Of a DNA stretch of 64,000 nt, positions 1 to 10,410 are shown piece after piece (the first letter of the stretch is position 1; every line of letters starts with the position of its first letter). The stretch comes from Gambelia wislizenii (lineage: Eukaryota > Chordata > Lepidosauria > Squamata > Crotaphytidae). Location: NCBI GenBank assembly GCA_030847615.1, contig JAUMIR010000005.1, forward strand, positions 169,536,596-169,600,595. Direction: 5' to 3'. The notes beneath the pieces are model-generated. The model was not told where the DNA came from. It saw only the letters and a program-made list of their open reading frames with translations, and made no database searches. The position numbers and the translations under genes were made by a program.

Positions 1-629
1 CGTGCCACAACACACAGAGAAAGAGAAAGAGACTGAGATGTTGGGACTGATGGAGAGGTGTGGGGATGCTGCCCACCTCCCCTCCCCTAGGGCAGTTTGT
101 TTGTAGGCTGGACAGAGAAGTCTAAACTCCCAGCTTCCCATGACCATCCAAGACCCAGACACCTTCTGTTGTTGTGAGCAAAATAGGAATGTTCAGCTAG
201 TTGCATTAGAGCTTATGTTTCTTTTAACCTAGGCTGAATATGACCTAGGCTGTTTGTAACTTTGTAACCACTGCTAAGTAATGCCTGGAGGAAGGTGCCT
301 TTGTGTATAAGATAGCCTTTTGCTAATATAAGTTTGCTTGCTTAGAATAAAAACTTCCTTTAACTATCTTCTCTTTTCCATGCTCTCTTCACATACCTTT
401 GCTTGCTGTGTGCATGCATACATGTATGGGATTCTCATCTCCCACAGGGAAGGAGGAGGGAAAGACTCTACAGAGTCAGAGGTAGAAAAAGTGCAAGTTA
501 AGCCCCTCAGTAACTTCCTGCTGAGTTATTGAGTCACATGGGGTAAAACAGTGAGTGATGGCAGCTAGATGATGTTCAGGGATCACCTTTCATACTCAAG
601 AGCAGGAGGCAGTGCTGTTACAAACTCAA
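1..629. other. no gene seen; weak LTR-like 3' segment at about 181-540
   Basis: I see no exon here. Around 303-355 a TATA-like string (gtgtataagatag) lies about 40 bases before an AATAAA-type signal (agaataaaaac), a spacing often seen in the U3/R part of retroviral or gypsy LTRs. No TG...CA pair with a target duplication could be fixed, so the LTR reading is only a possibility. Confidence 0.2.
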
Positions 630-668
630 CATAAGTCACCTGGTGACTTGAAGGCACATGCACATAGA
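630..668 (+). repeat. SINE/BovB-type 3' tail fragment
   Basis: The segment reads cataagtcacctggtgact followed by tgaaggcacatgcacata. This closely matches the end of the 5S-derived SINE at 17385-17417 (gtaagccaacagacaactt, then gaaggcacatacac). It is the tail used by BovB-mobilised SINEs in squamates. No SINE head is recognisable upstream, so it is a remnant. Confidence 0.45.
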
Positions 669-1741
669 CAATGGGTATCAGAGTGTTTACCTGTGCTTTG
701 GGCATGGAGCTGCCCAACTTTAGGGTTCTGGATGGTGAAGTCCAGTGTGCTTTGGTTGTTGTGGGTAGGTTAAAGATGGGTCAAGAGGAAGGTCTTGATC
801 TATTCTATAGACCCCATGCTCATTGCATAGAGGTGGAAATACCACCAAAACAAAATAGCCCATGTTTATCTTCTTGATTGCCCTGTATGTCCACATTTTT
901 GTTTGATGCACTATGCTTTGGCAATGGGTTTCTAGAATCAAGGCACTAGAAATATACTTAAAGCAGTAGTAAGCCTGAACCATTTGGTAACAGATGTCAA
1001 ACCATGATATAATGGGAGGGGTCAAGTCTGATATTCTTCTTAGGCTTTAGAAGATAGGACAAGTCCACCCAGTCTCACTAGCTCTTTTAGCTGTTCAGTA
1101 CCCACATATATAAAATGCCTGAATAGGCCTATATTTTCTAATGTCAGTCAATGACATACCTGCTATGGAACTATCATGTGATCCAAAGATTTCTGAATGA
1201 CAAATTAAGCCGTCACCAGGCAATGATTGCCTTTCAGACTTGCAAAGCCCTCCACATACTCCCACTGCCAATACAAGTACTTTCCTAGAAATTGTCAACA
1301 TCATATAAGGCCTCTCTATATCTGCAACACACACTGTCCTGGCTATCTTCAGGATTCTATGGTACCAGTAGGCACTCTGGCCACTTTCTATACCATAAAG
1401 TACCACTGCAATAGCTGCTTGAAATTATTGTAGCAGTGGCCATCTGAGAGGCTTAGAGCAGTGTAAGAAGTGGTGTGTCCCCAGTAACACACATACACTA
1501 GGAGGTTATCAAAATCCTAAAGCAAACAATCACTTCATTTTCAACTTTGCCAGCACCTTACAGGCTGCATCAACTAATAGTGGGCCCTAGACCATATCCA
1601 ATACACCTCTGTATTTCCTGTTGTAGTGGACTAGCTGTCCTTCAGGAATGCCTGACTTTTGTTCTGATCTTATATGAAGATCATACAAGCTTGTCCCTCA
1701 GAATTGTTTATTAAAACTTCTGCTGAATCTCAAGATCCATC
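669..1741. other. no recognisable feature
   Basis: About 1.1 kb of ordinary AT-leaning DNA. The short open frames on both strands overlap each other and show no known motif or codon pattern. I see no repeat shared with the rest of the window. Confidence 0.4.
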
Positions 1742-1845
1742 TTTTTTTTTTTTTTTTTGTCATGTATACCTGTATATTGTCTATGTGTACTCAAGCTGTT
1801 GGTTCTGGCTTTTTCCCTCCAATGGATCAACACAGCTACTTTGCT

Positions 1846-1876
<31 letters not shown>
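1742..1876. repeat. poly-T run and (AT)n microsatellite
   Basis: A 17-base T run at 1742-1758 and an alternating AT run of about 26 bases at 1850-1876. The AT run lies about 60 bases upstream of the LINE fragment that starts near 1936. Confidence 0.9.
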
Positions 1877-1935
1877 GAATAGAACACAAAATAAGTTTGA
1901 GCTGTATGAGCTTATTCCTTGTATTTTTATCCTTT

Positions 1936-2352
1936 CTAGGATGGAGGACCATCACTTCCCAAAAGTAGTACTCTATGGTGAACTTGCCATGGGTCAGCGT
2001 AAGAGGGGCACTCCAAAAAAGCGATACAAGGACTCCCTGAAACAACATCTCAGGCTCAGCCAAATTGATCACCAACAATGATCCGCTCTGGCCTCACATC
2101 GGGAGGCATGACGCACTATCCACAATGATGCAGCCTTATTTGAGACTCACACCGAACAAGTCTTGAAGAGAAACGACAACGCAGAAAGAATCACAACCCA
2201 AAAACATCACCCAAGGAGACCTTCTGCTGTGCTTTCTGCAACCGGATTTGTTTATCTTGGATTGGCCTTTTTAGTCATCAGCGCGCTTTCAAAAAGCGCG
2301 GGATGAGTCCTTCCTGAATCTTCGTTTGCGAAGAAAAGCCAGAGAAACATTC
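1936..2352 (+). mobile_element. unclassified non-LTR retrotransposon, 3' end (copy 1 of 3)
   Basis: The fragment encodes the C-terminus of a LINE ORF2, with readable blocks MEDHHFPKVVLYGELAMG and RGTPKKRYKDSLKQHLRL. It then continues in broken frames into a Cys/His-rich tail. It aligns along its length with the minus-strand copy at 33843-34869 and the copy at 54808-55219. It ends in gaagaaaagccagagaaaca, where the other two copies run into a (GA)n tract. The 5' end is truncated. The clade (RTE-, I- or Vingi-like) is not settled by eye. Confidence 0.75.
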
Positions 2353-3299
2353 AGGTCACAGGATATCACATATAGCTTTAGCTTATTTTATCAACAGCCC
2401 TGTGAGGCAGGTTCAGTTGAAGCAAAGTGGCTTCCCCAACCCCACTCAGCCACAGTCACAGTCAACTGAAGTTACAGGGGAGTTACAGTGAATGCAGATT
2501 TTCACAGTCTAAATGATTTGTATCTTCTATATGATAAACTCTAGAGTTTGAACAGGACAAAACCATACAAGCCTGTAGAGCTCAGATTTTTTGCTGGAGC
2601 TGAACGGTACATAGTATTCCTTGTTGCCAAACTTGGAACTGTTGCAACCCAGCTCTGATACCCCCACAGTGTGATGTTCTAGCCTATTGTCATAGTCAAA
2701 ATGCCAAACAAATCATCTAAGCTGTAATTACATTACTTTAAATGTGGATTACAGGCTCATTAATATATCATTGCAACTTCTACCCCCAAAGTAGAAGAGA
2801 CGGATATTAATGTAATTAGGTTAAGCTACTCTGCAATTATTCATCCTTGGTGTAAAAAGCCTCTCTTATAAGCAGAGTTACACCAGGGGTGAATTTTGCC
2901 TTGTGATGCACAACTTCCAAGAAATGTGAAGCTGCTTGTAACAAGAGATCTCTGCTGACGTACAAATGGAAAAGCAGGGCAGAAACAACAAGGCAGAGTC
3001 AAGGTGGAAAAAACAAAAAGTAGAGCCATGCCTATCAATGATCCAAATGAAAAGAATGCCACCAGCAAGCAAAATAAGCCTTAATATTGCTAAGGAACAT
3101 TATGAAAATCTACATTGACAACAATGAATGAACAAACAGGATGGCATTGAGGCATAACTAAACAGATGTGAATACTCCAAGCTGAAATTACGTAGCAATC
3201 CCCAGCTTGTCACATGATCCAAATCCCAACAAATTGTGGTTGATCTTAATTGTGATTACTAGGAACCTGTGTCAGCGGGTGCATCCCATGTCAGAGAGA
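2353..3299. other. no recognisable feature
   Basis: About 950 bases with no repeat shared within the window and no convincing exon. The minus-strand frames at 2841-3072 overlap each other in different phases and carry no motif I recognise. Confidence 0.35.
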
Positions 3300-3375
3300 T
3301 GGTAAATACACTCTGGGTTTTAACTTTACAGGAGCTGTCCCATGTGCTGAGCCTATTTGGGGCATAGGGTTCAGC
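3300..3375. repeat. dispersed unclassified repeat M (copy 1)
   Basis: Contains tctgggttttaactttac, then a pair of facing motifs (tgtgctgagcctatttgggg and atagggttcagcaa). The same order of motifs occurs near 12364-12480 (reverse sense) and 14100-14195. Copies are very diverged and the family boundaries are unknown. Confidence 0.4.
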
Positions 3376-3972
3376 AACTAGACTAGATTCCTTGAAGTTC
3401 CTAGTAAAATCTTCAGCTGACTTCACTAACATAGATGCCACCAGCTGCCACTGCTTGGAGCCAGCCGGCTTCAAAGTATAGTTTATGAACTTCACTTGTA
3501 TTCATTGACCATTGTTAAGACCAACCACAGTTTAGGGTCTGCAGAACACCCTAAACTCTGGGTAATTTAGGAGGAGTTTAAAGCTATCTCTCTTCCCCAT
3601 AGCTGGGCTGGAGGAGGGAGAAAGGAGGACCCATGTTTTAACATTATTGTTAGTAAATACAGCTAGGAGTTTTTATTAAAGAGAAATGTATGTGTATGGC
3701 CTGGCACATTCTGAGCTTTCATAGCTTTTCATCAAAGAAACACCAGAAAGAGTATTTGTTTTTCTTTTCATCCAAAAGAAGCAGCTATCAATCTGTCTTC
3801 TACAACAGCTTAACTCAGAACAGGGCAACAGCGAGGAATGCAATATAGAAAGCCCCCCCACCAATGAGTTCTTCATTTGTCCAGAAACCTGTAACATTGT
3901 GATGCCCCTGTCTCTCTCTACTCAAAGTAAAGGCCTCTGAGTGAATCCAAGCAAGTTACATTGAAGTAGAGG
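3376..3972. other. no recognisable feature
   Basis: About 600 bases of unremarkable sequence up to the hAT target site. A minus-strand open frame at 3676-3897 has no recognisable motif and is probably chance. Confidence 0.35.
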
Positions 3973-4347
3973 CAGGGCCGGTTTAACCTGTCTGCCAAAT
4001 CAGCATTGGCAGGGGGCCCCAAGGTCAAGAGGGGGCCCCGAGGTCAAGAGAGGGCCCCGTGTTGGCCTCCTTAATATGAAAATAATGGGATTTCTGGTTT
4101 AAAATACCATAGAGTTGCCTTGGAAGGCCTAGAAAAGGGCTAGGGAAGACACATTTTCTAGGAAGACTCTATGGTAGGTGTGCTGTTTTGTGTCCCATGG
4201 ATAATGAATCCAGGGATACGGGGGTCCTACTATAATCTGAACATCCTGTATGGTGAATAGGTTAGGTTACATTGATCTGAGATAAACATATGGGGGCCCC
4301 AAAGTAAAGCATTGCAGGGGGCCCCAAAATTCCTTAAACCGGTCCTG
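3973..4347. mobile_element. nonautonomous hAT-type DNA transposon with exact 8-bp target duplication
   Basis: The terminal inverted repeats are cagggccggtttaa at the left end and ttaaaccggtcctg at the right end. The flanks carry a perfect 8-bp duplication, agtagagg at 3965-3972 and 4348-4355. An 8-bp duplication with CAG-type termini is diagnostic of hAT transposition. The interior contains repeated G-rich ggggcccc blocks and a nested Tigger-like fragment at about 4068-4237. There is no transposase frame. Confidence 0.88.
4068..4237. mobile_element. Tigger-like MITE fragment nested in the hAT element
   Basis: From aaaataatgggatttctggt to a terminus resembling cgggggtcctactata, this tracks the right two thirds of the MITE at 20701-20951, sharing ccatagagttgccttgga and aagactctatg. 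Its left terminus is missing, so it was captured truncated or was deleted later. Confidence 0.7.
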
Positions 4348-4594
4348 AGTAGAGGATCAGCACAGTAGCAGGCCATTGTAAGCTCTAACAAATTCTCCCA
4401 AGTTTCACTTTTAGTTACCCATTCCTCCTCCCACCTTTTAGTAACATTCTTTCCCACACATTACCAGGCATCTCCAGTGACCTTGGTTCTCCCACTATGC
4501 AGTCTCCACGCCTGCACGCCCTCCCATTTCTAAACATCCTTCTAACATGGCTACAGAGCAGTAGCAGAACATGTTATAAACCAACCTGGATGCA
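4348..4594. other. no recognisable feature
   Basis: A short interval between the hAT element and the Penelope relic. A minus-strand frame at 4230-4457 crosses the hAT boundary, so it is not a gene. Confidence 0.4.
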
Positions 4595-5100
4595 AAATGT
4601 TATTTAAAAACACAGAAATTCTGGACAAGGCCAACAACTATCATGTCTGAATACCCAGAGAAGCTATTGAAATCCACAAACACCTGGACAACTTAAACAG
4701 GAAAGAAGAAACCCTAGAAGTAAGCGAAATCTGGCTGCCAGTTTTGAAAAACAATAGAATAAAAACTCAACACTTACAAAGAAATTACTCCCAGGGACAG
4801 GGGGATTTCCAGCAGATAAAGGGCCATCAACCAACCATTAGCCAAATCGACACTAATCCTCCTTGCATTTCTACTCCCAGAAACTAACCATTCAAATACA
4901 CAAATTTACATATCCTCCACAACAGGGGTTCACAATATATAAACCCCACGCACACTCCTACCCATCCACTCTCTGAAGATGCCAACCCCAGGTGCAGGTG
5001 AAACGTCAGAAGCAACCTATTCCAGAACACGGCCTCACAGCCCGGAAAAAAAAAAACAAGGAAAATCTATGGATGCTGGCTGTGAAAGCCTTCGATTTCA
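4595..5100 (+). mobile_element. Penelope-like element, 3' terminal fragment
   Basis: In frame, about 4651-4745 reads REAIEIHKHLDNLNRKEETL then VSEIWLPVL. I recognise this as the C-terminal end of the GIY-YIG endonuclease part of Penelope-like polyproteins. Downstream sits the conserved motif ctgaagatgccaaccccagg then tgcaggtgaaacgtcagaag, and an end reading aaggaaaatctatggatgct. The same end occurs at 52947-53085. The frame carries stops and the reverse transcriptase is absent. Confidence 0.7.
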
Positions 5101-5460
5101 CATTAATCTTATTTTACTTAATTTATACCCTGCTTTTCTTCTGGTGTGGAACCCAAAGCAGCTTACAATAATTTAAAATAAAACTTTAGCTAAAATATTA
5201 TTTTATAAAAGTTTAAAATACCTGTTAGAAAGTACATGGTTAAAAAAAAGTTTTAAAATACATTTAAAACATAATTTTAAAGATACAAGATAAAAATACA
5301 GCACACAGCCTTCTGCCATGTGATTATAAATCAAAGGCCTGCCTAAACAGAAAAGTGTTCACCGGCAGGTGAAACGAGAACAGAGAGGGGGCTAAATGGA
5401 CATCCTATAGAAGGGAGTTCCACAGTCTGGAAGAAGCCACTGAGAAGACTCAGACGTATT
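5101..5460 (-). repeat. LINE 3'-UTR type repeat, minus orientation
   Basis: Starts with tttataccctgcttttcttc and agcagcttacaa, the reverse complement of a common squamate LINE terminus ending in GGGATATAAATAAA. It continues into gtgttcaccggcaggtgaaa and agggagttccacagtctgga, which resemble the block at 53740-53990. The family name is unknown to me. Confidence 0.5.
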
Positions 5461-5861
5461 TCTCTCTCACTAAGCACATTCAAAAAGCAAAGTGGTTACC
5501 TTCATTGTTCAACCACTTTTAACAGTCATTTAGCAGCCACAAGCTGTCAAAACCCGCTAAGATCCACCTGGAAAGCTCTGCTTGTTGTACCCAGGAGAAT
5601 CATGGGCCATAGAGCCACCACATATGGCAGGGCTTTCTTAGTTGTGGTCCATCTTTTCTATCAGTTATCTAGTTGTCCCCTATACTTTTAGTACATAATG
5701 AGTATTGGCTTGTTAGTGCCTTTTAGATGCCAGTTAACAGTATGTTTTGCAGAAATAATCAACTTTCAATATATTGTTAAGCTAGTTTGCATTGTTTTTA
5801 TTGAATTAGAAATGTCTTCTAAGACAGATGTAATTTGTGATTCTGGATATTTGTAATATTG
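5461..5861. other. no clear feature; possibly LINE 3' UTR
   Basis: AT-rich sequence leading to the tail at 5862-5925 (gaattgaattgaatttcttt then attgcagtcatagacc). In reverse sense this resembles a LINE tail ending in a short tandem pentanucleotide. I cannot name the family. Confidence 0.3.
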
Positions 5862-5932
5862 AATTGAATTGAATTTCTTTATTGCAGTCATAGACCAGCA
5901 CAATTGTAATTTTAGATAACTGACGTGTGGTT

Positions 5933-6167
5933 TTGTTGTTGTGCACCTTCAAGTCATTTCTGACTTATGGTGACCCTAAGGGGAACCTATCACAGGTTTT
6001 TCTTGGCAGAATTAGTTCAAGGGGGGGTGCCATTGCCTTCCTCTGAGGCTGAGAGAGTGTGACTTACCCAAGGTCATCCAGTGCGTTTCCATGACTGATT
6101 GGGGATTCAAACCATGGTCTCCTAGTATCCTATTCCAACACTCAAACCACTACATCCTGCTGGCTTT
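5933..6167 (-). mobile_element. tRNA-derived squamate SINE (Squam1/ACA-SINE2-like), copy 1
   Basis: Reading the complementary strand, the head has a Pol III B-box-like string (complement of ggattcaaaccatgg at about 6103) and an A-box region in the complement of caaaccactacat. The body contains gcctctgaggctgag. The tail on the left is tgcaccttcaagtcatttct. The order matches the other four copies, all also on the minus strand. Assignment to Squam1/ACA-SINE2 is from memory of the family. Confidence 0.85.
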
Positions 6168-6228
6168 ACCCAAAAAATTAAGTTACAACTCCAATCACAC
6201 CATCATCTTGATATGGACCATAGGGCTT

Positions 6229-6446
6229 GCTTGTTGCTGTGTGCCTTCAAATCATTTTTGACTTATGGTCAGAATGGGGTTTTCTTGGCAAGATTTATTC
6301 AGACTAGGGTTTGCCTTTGCCTTCCTCTGAGGCTGAGATAATGTGATTTATCTATCATCACCCAGTGGGTTTCCATGCCAAGCAGGGACTCAAACCCTGA
6401 CCTCCAGAGTTATAGTCCAATGCTCAAACCACTACACTAAAGTGGA
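6229..6446 (-). mobile_element. tRNA-derived squamate SINE, copy 2
   Basis: The same element as at 5933-6167, only about 60 bases away and in the same orientation. Shared strings include gtgccttcaaatcatttt, ggttttcttggcaagattta and ctccagagttatagtccaat. The segment between 'tatggt' and 'ggggttttctt' is shortened, so this copy has an internal deletion. Confidence 0.85.
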
Positions 6447-7131
6447 TCTCCTTTGTGGTTTTAGGTTGTGTGTTCTTTTAGCCATCAATAATTTGAAATT
6501 TTATGTAGATCATTAGCTGCCCTGAGCTCTTATGAGGAAGGCCAGGATAAACATTTTTTTAAATGACTGGCATCCTGTTAAGCAGTTACAATGTTGTATG
6601 CTAGACTTACAACCTCCTCGCTGTTTCAGATTCACATTTATGATCATGATACCATTGCCACAACCACAAATACCTCTAGAACCCACCTTAAACACTAGGC
6701 AGACATATTGAGCAAAGGAGTTCTGTGGTTCTGGCAAGTAGGGCTCTGAATGATGATTTGCCCAGTCCTCCCCTGCCAGTATGCCGCAGTGTGACAAGGT
6801 CTGCAACAGGGCTCTTCAGGGTCCCTCCTCTTGCTTGTTACACAACAGCTCACTGGTAGGACAGGGCAGGATTCATCATCTTTCAGTACCCTGCTTGCCT
6901 GTGCCACAGAACTCCTTTGGTTAGTACAGCCACCTGGCTTTTAAGGTGGGTTTGGGGGCTGGATCAAGAAATGACATCATAGCTACCTGTCCCATGAAGG
7001 ATCTTGGCCAACAATGAGAACAATAGCAAGAACAAAGAAGCATCCTGGGACAGCTGATGGTCCAGATTGATGGACTGCTGAATCCTAGGCCTAAATTCAA
7101 TTATTACACTCATCTAGAGTCCAGTAGCACC
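6447..7131. other. no recognisable feature
   Basis: About 680 bases. The minus-strand frames at 6513-6907 overlap in two phases and show no domain. No repeat shared with the rest of the window was seen. Confidence 0.35.
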
Positions 7132-7674
7132 CCCATATCTGCTGATTCGCCAACTGTGGATTCAATTATCCGCAGTTGGTGATGGTGGGGGGAAGGGAGA
7201 GGTAAGGAGGGAACTCACCTCCCCTGGCCCTTCCCCTGGAAGGGCTGCTGTCACCATGGCAGTGATCGTGAGGGAGAAGGGGGAAGGGAGGGGGAGGAAC
7301 AATTTCACCTCCTCCCCTCCCCCCTTTGCCCCCATGATCACCGCTGCAGCAGGGCCATGGTGGGGGTGAAGGAGGAAAGGGGAGATCTCACCTCCTCCCC
7401 TTCCCTACACAACTGCCACCCTAGTGGGGCCATGGTGGGGGCGAAGGGGGAGGGGGAAGAGTGATCTCACCTCCCCCCTTTCCCCCGGGATGGCTCCTAT
7501 CACTGCGGTGGGGCCATAGTGGGGGCGAAAGGGGAAGGGAGGGGAGAAGGAGTGATCTCGCCTCCCCCCTTTCCCCCAGGATGGCCCCTGGGATAGCATT
7601 CACTATTATCTGTGGAATTTGCCATCCGTGTGAGCCTCTGGAACAGATCCCCTGCAGATACGGGGGTGCTACTG
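7132..7674. mobile_element. Tigger-like MITE with GC-rich minisatellite core
   Basis: The terminal inverted repeats are cagtagcacccccatatctg (left) and gcagatacgggggtgctactg (right). The right end is followed by TA, as expected for the Tc1/mariner-pogo group; the left flank is tc, so one TA has decayed. Other Tigger-like copies here are 220-330 bp. This one is 543 bp because its centre holds a tandem repeat. No transposase frame. Confidence 0.75.
7180..7600. repeat. purine-rich minisatellite inside the MITE
   Basis: Blocks of gccatggtgggggcgaagg, then gtgatctcacctccccc, then tttcccccgggatggc repeat with starts near 7354, 7429 and 7513, giving a period of 75-84 bases. Units are diverged. The strand asymmetry (G-rich block then C-rich block) means each unit can fold on itself. 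The open frames across it on both strands are products of the repeat. Confidence 0.75.
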
Positions 7675-7676
7675 TA

Positions 7677-7760
7677 GTCCTATTGAATCAATGAGACTTT
7701 GGTACATACAAACTTAAATAAATTCCACTGATTCAATTGACCTACTCTAGTTGGGATTAA
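7677..7760. repeat. short repeat K (partial copy)
   Basis: Contains ctattgaatcaatgagactt and attcaattgacctactctag then ttgggatt. The facing pair of 'attgaatcaat' and 'agtagaccc'-type motifs also occurs at 10314-10410 and 60522-60625. It begins immediately at the MITE's right flank, so the MITE may have inserted into it. Confidence 0.45.
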
Positions 7761-7844
7761 GAATTGAATTAAAGTGCTAGAGTGTGTTGTATTTCCAAAA
7801 GTTCTACATTTTAAAACCAATAACAAGTATTTGCCCATTTTCAA

Positions 7845-8155
7845 AGATATTATTATTATTTTATTTATTTATTAGAGTATTTATACCCTGCTCTTCAGCC
7901 ACAAAGGCTCTCAGAGAGACTTACAAATTGTTTAGCAATAGCACTTACACATCTACACTGCTTTATAGGACAAGGCACTCTCTGAGAAGTTTACAATGTG
8001 TTAGCTAATTGCCCCCACAAGCCTGGTACTCATTTTACTGACCTACAAAAGGCTGGAAGGCTGAGTCAACCTTGGAGCCCTGCAGGATTGAACTCACAAC
8101 ATTGTGGCTGCAGTACCAGCATTTAACCACTGCACCAGCAGGGCTCCCTGGTGAC
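7845..8155 (-). mobile_element. second tRNA-derived SINE family, copy 1
   Basis: On the complementary strand it starts with the complement of gcaccagcagggctccc, a tRNA-like head with A-box-like and B-box-like strings (complements of atttaaccactgcacc and gattgaactcacaacat). The left end is a run of ttattattttatttattta. It is the same element as the plus-strand copy at 48848-49146, which opens with gagccctggtggtgcagtgg. Confidence 0.85.
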
Positions 8156-9439
8156 CATGTTAGTCTGTTTCAATATAAAAAGGGAAGGGAAGGGGGAAAT
8201 CTAATAACATCATTATGACTGATTCATTTTAGCCTGAGCCTTTTGTTATTATTATTTCTTTGGATGCACTCATGGCATATGATACCATACTGTACAATAC
8301 AATAGTGTTGATTGTATTAGTCCAATACAGTGCTTATACTGGGCCAACAGGACATGAACTATCCTGTTAGTGACATACATGCATGGAATCTTGAGTTAGA
8401 TGTCCAGACATCCTTTTAAGTTCATTGCACAAGCAAGTTTCCTGTCCCTCCTGGTGAAGTGCCTTCCTTACCCATGTAATGATCGTTCAGGTAACTCCCT
8501 CAGCCATTTAATCCCCAGGGCAGGGTAACAACACTTGGGTAATCTCTGGTTACAGCCAGGAGAAAAGAGCAACCATCTTCCTTCCAGCTCTCTGGCATAC
8601 TCACTGGAGATCCCAGCACAAAAGTGCAAATGTTTCCTTAAGTGCCCTGCACCTTCTCTTCAGCCATTGGGAGCCATCACTGGGAAGCTGCATTCCACAG
8701 GAGTCAGAAGCAGCAGCCCAGTGGAATTGCATGGGTGCCGCATCATGCTCCACCCACGCGATGTAGGATCTCAATGCATTCCATTGCTAGTGTGATTCTT
8801 TAAGGATATAGTGAGGAAGAATTGTGATCCTATGGCTTTATAACCTCAAGACTTCAACCTGTTTTCACAACTCTGTATATTACCTTTGGACCCCATCTTT
8901 CTAAATTGTTTTTGCGAGCACATAAAAGCCGAAGGTTTAATCAACATTTCCTCAAATGCCAAAATAAATTATTTTCTTTTAGAAGGATCTGAGAGCACAG
9001 GACAAAGAATGCCAGAACATTTTGTTTCTTCTTTGCTGATGATGAATGATCCCCATCTACTCAAGTAAAACATCTGTCCCAGAATTTTCCTTATACTGTA
9101 CAAAGATAGGCATTTGCCTTTGATCATCTAAGATGACAGAGAAATGTTTCCCTGTGTAACAAGAATGTCTGCTGGCTTTATTGGAATAGGTGAGTAACGT
9201 GCTGTGTTCCAGGTATTCTCTATATTAGACAATTGGCTCATATAATTTGTGATTCAATCCCCAATTCTGTTTCCAGACAGACTCCAATTGACATTATGTT
9301 GACTTGACTACAAATCATCAGAGGCTGCAAGAAAAGAGAATTTAATGAGCTGTGTTCTTTAAACCTTTTTTACACAAGCTCAAATATCAATGCCCTGTCT
9401 CCTTTAGACATGGTTAAAGAGAGGGAATACAAACTTGCC
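8156..9439. other. no recognisable feature
   Basis: About 1.3 kb without repeats shared in this window. Open frames at 8535-8795 and 8886-9068 carry no recognised domain, splice context or codon signal that I can defend. Confidence 0.35.
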
Positions 9440-9600
9440 TCAGCTGTTGGAAGCCACCATACACCAAGTCCAACCATTGGTCCATCTAGTTCAACAGTGA
9501 AGAACCTCTTTCAGTCTGAGGCATCATATTAATTTCAGAGAAGCTGTCCAGAGCTGCATTCCAGTGCTGGAGAAGCCAAAGCCAAAGAGAGAGAGAGAGA
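9440..9600 (-). repeat. possible SINE/LINE tail remnant
   Basis: Includes ccattggtccatctagttca, the reverse complement of an 'actagatggaccaatgg' motif that resembles ggctacatggatcaatg in the 5S-like SINE at 56780-56990. The rest of the copy is too diverged to align by eye. Confidence 0.3.
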
Positions 9601-9702
9601 AGTAAGATTTCAGCATCTCAGCATATTTTAGCAATAAGCTTTTACTATCTATAAGTAAGCCTCAGAGGAGGTCTTTCGACCTTTTAGAATGGAAACTATA
9701 TG

Positions 9703-9919
9703 AGGTCTGTCTATTAAATAATGAGACTGTGTTTCTACCTTTCAGACCTTTTTTAAAAAAAAAACTCCAGGGGAAGCTGCAAAGGCTTTTCCTGTATAGT
9801 TTTTTTACTTTTGGGGTCCCCTTCCTTCACAAAACAGCAAAAGGACGTGGCTTGCCATTTAGACAGGCAGGGTTCTCGTCGCATTCTGTTAAGAGTTTTT
9901 TTGCTGTTTAGACAACCCC
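9703..9919. mobile_element. short MITE with GGGTTGTCTAAA-type terminus
   Basis: The right end reads gctgtttagacaacccc, the complement of a GGGGTTGTCTAAAC terminus like those at 41153 and 38281. The left end, aggtctgtctattaaataat, is a weak match. The interior is unrelated to the longer copies. No exact target duplication was found. Confidence 0.45.
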
Positions 9920-10313
9920 AAATGTTCAGAGAGGCAGCAGAGGCTTCTGCCTCAAGTCAATGATCTAGTGTGTTGGTATCTCAACTGAGTGGATTGCTAG
10001 GCTGTTTCAGTTTCATGTGGCTTCTCTGCCTTTAAGGGGGAAATAATTCTGTGTGCCAGACTGTGTTTATACAGAGGAACCTACCTGCTTAATTCTTCAA
10101 AGAGAAGACTGTCAAATTGATTGGGGATGGAAGTTAACAGATAATACACAATGACATAATGTCTTTGGGGTTAGCCTGAATTTCTGGGAGTTGGCTGTGT
10201 CCCACTTGCCCTAGCGGACAAGTCTCCAATGCTTAGCAACAAGTCCACCTGGATCCAAAAAGCCCTCCTTAGTAAGTGCATTTAGCTTTGGAGTCTAAAA
10301 ACTACATCCACTT

Positions 10314-10410
10314 GTTAGTCCCAAATAGAGTAGACCCACTGTATCAGTATGATCCACTGAGCACTGAACAGTTGATTCAGTGGGACTCCTTTAGCTGGGA
10401 CTAGCATTGG
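10314..10410. repeat. short inverted repeat K (copy 2)
   Basis: The left arm gttagtcccaaatagagtag then acccactgtatca faces the right arm ttgattcagtgggactcct then agctgggactagc. The overall form is a small MITE of about 97 bp. Related sequences lie at 7677-7760 and 60522-60625. Confidence 0.5.

Noticed and set aside
7180..7600. A CpG island or promoter, because of high GC content
   Set aside because: It is a tandem repeat inside MITE termini with few CpG and no adjacent exon.
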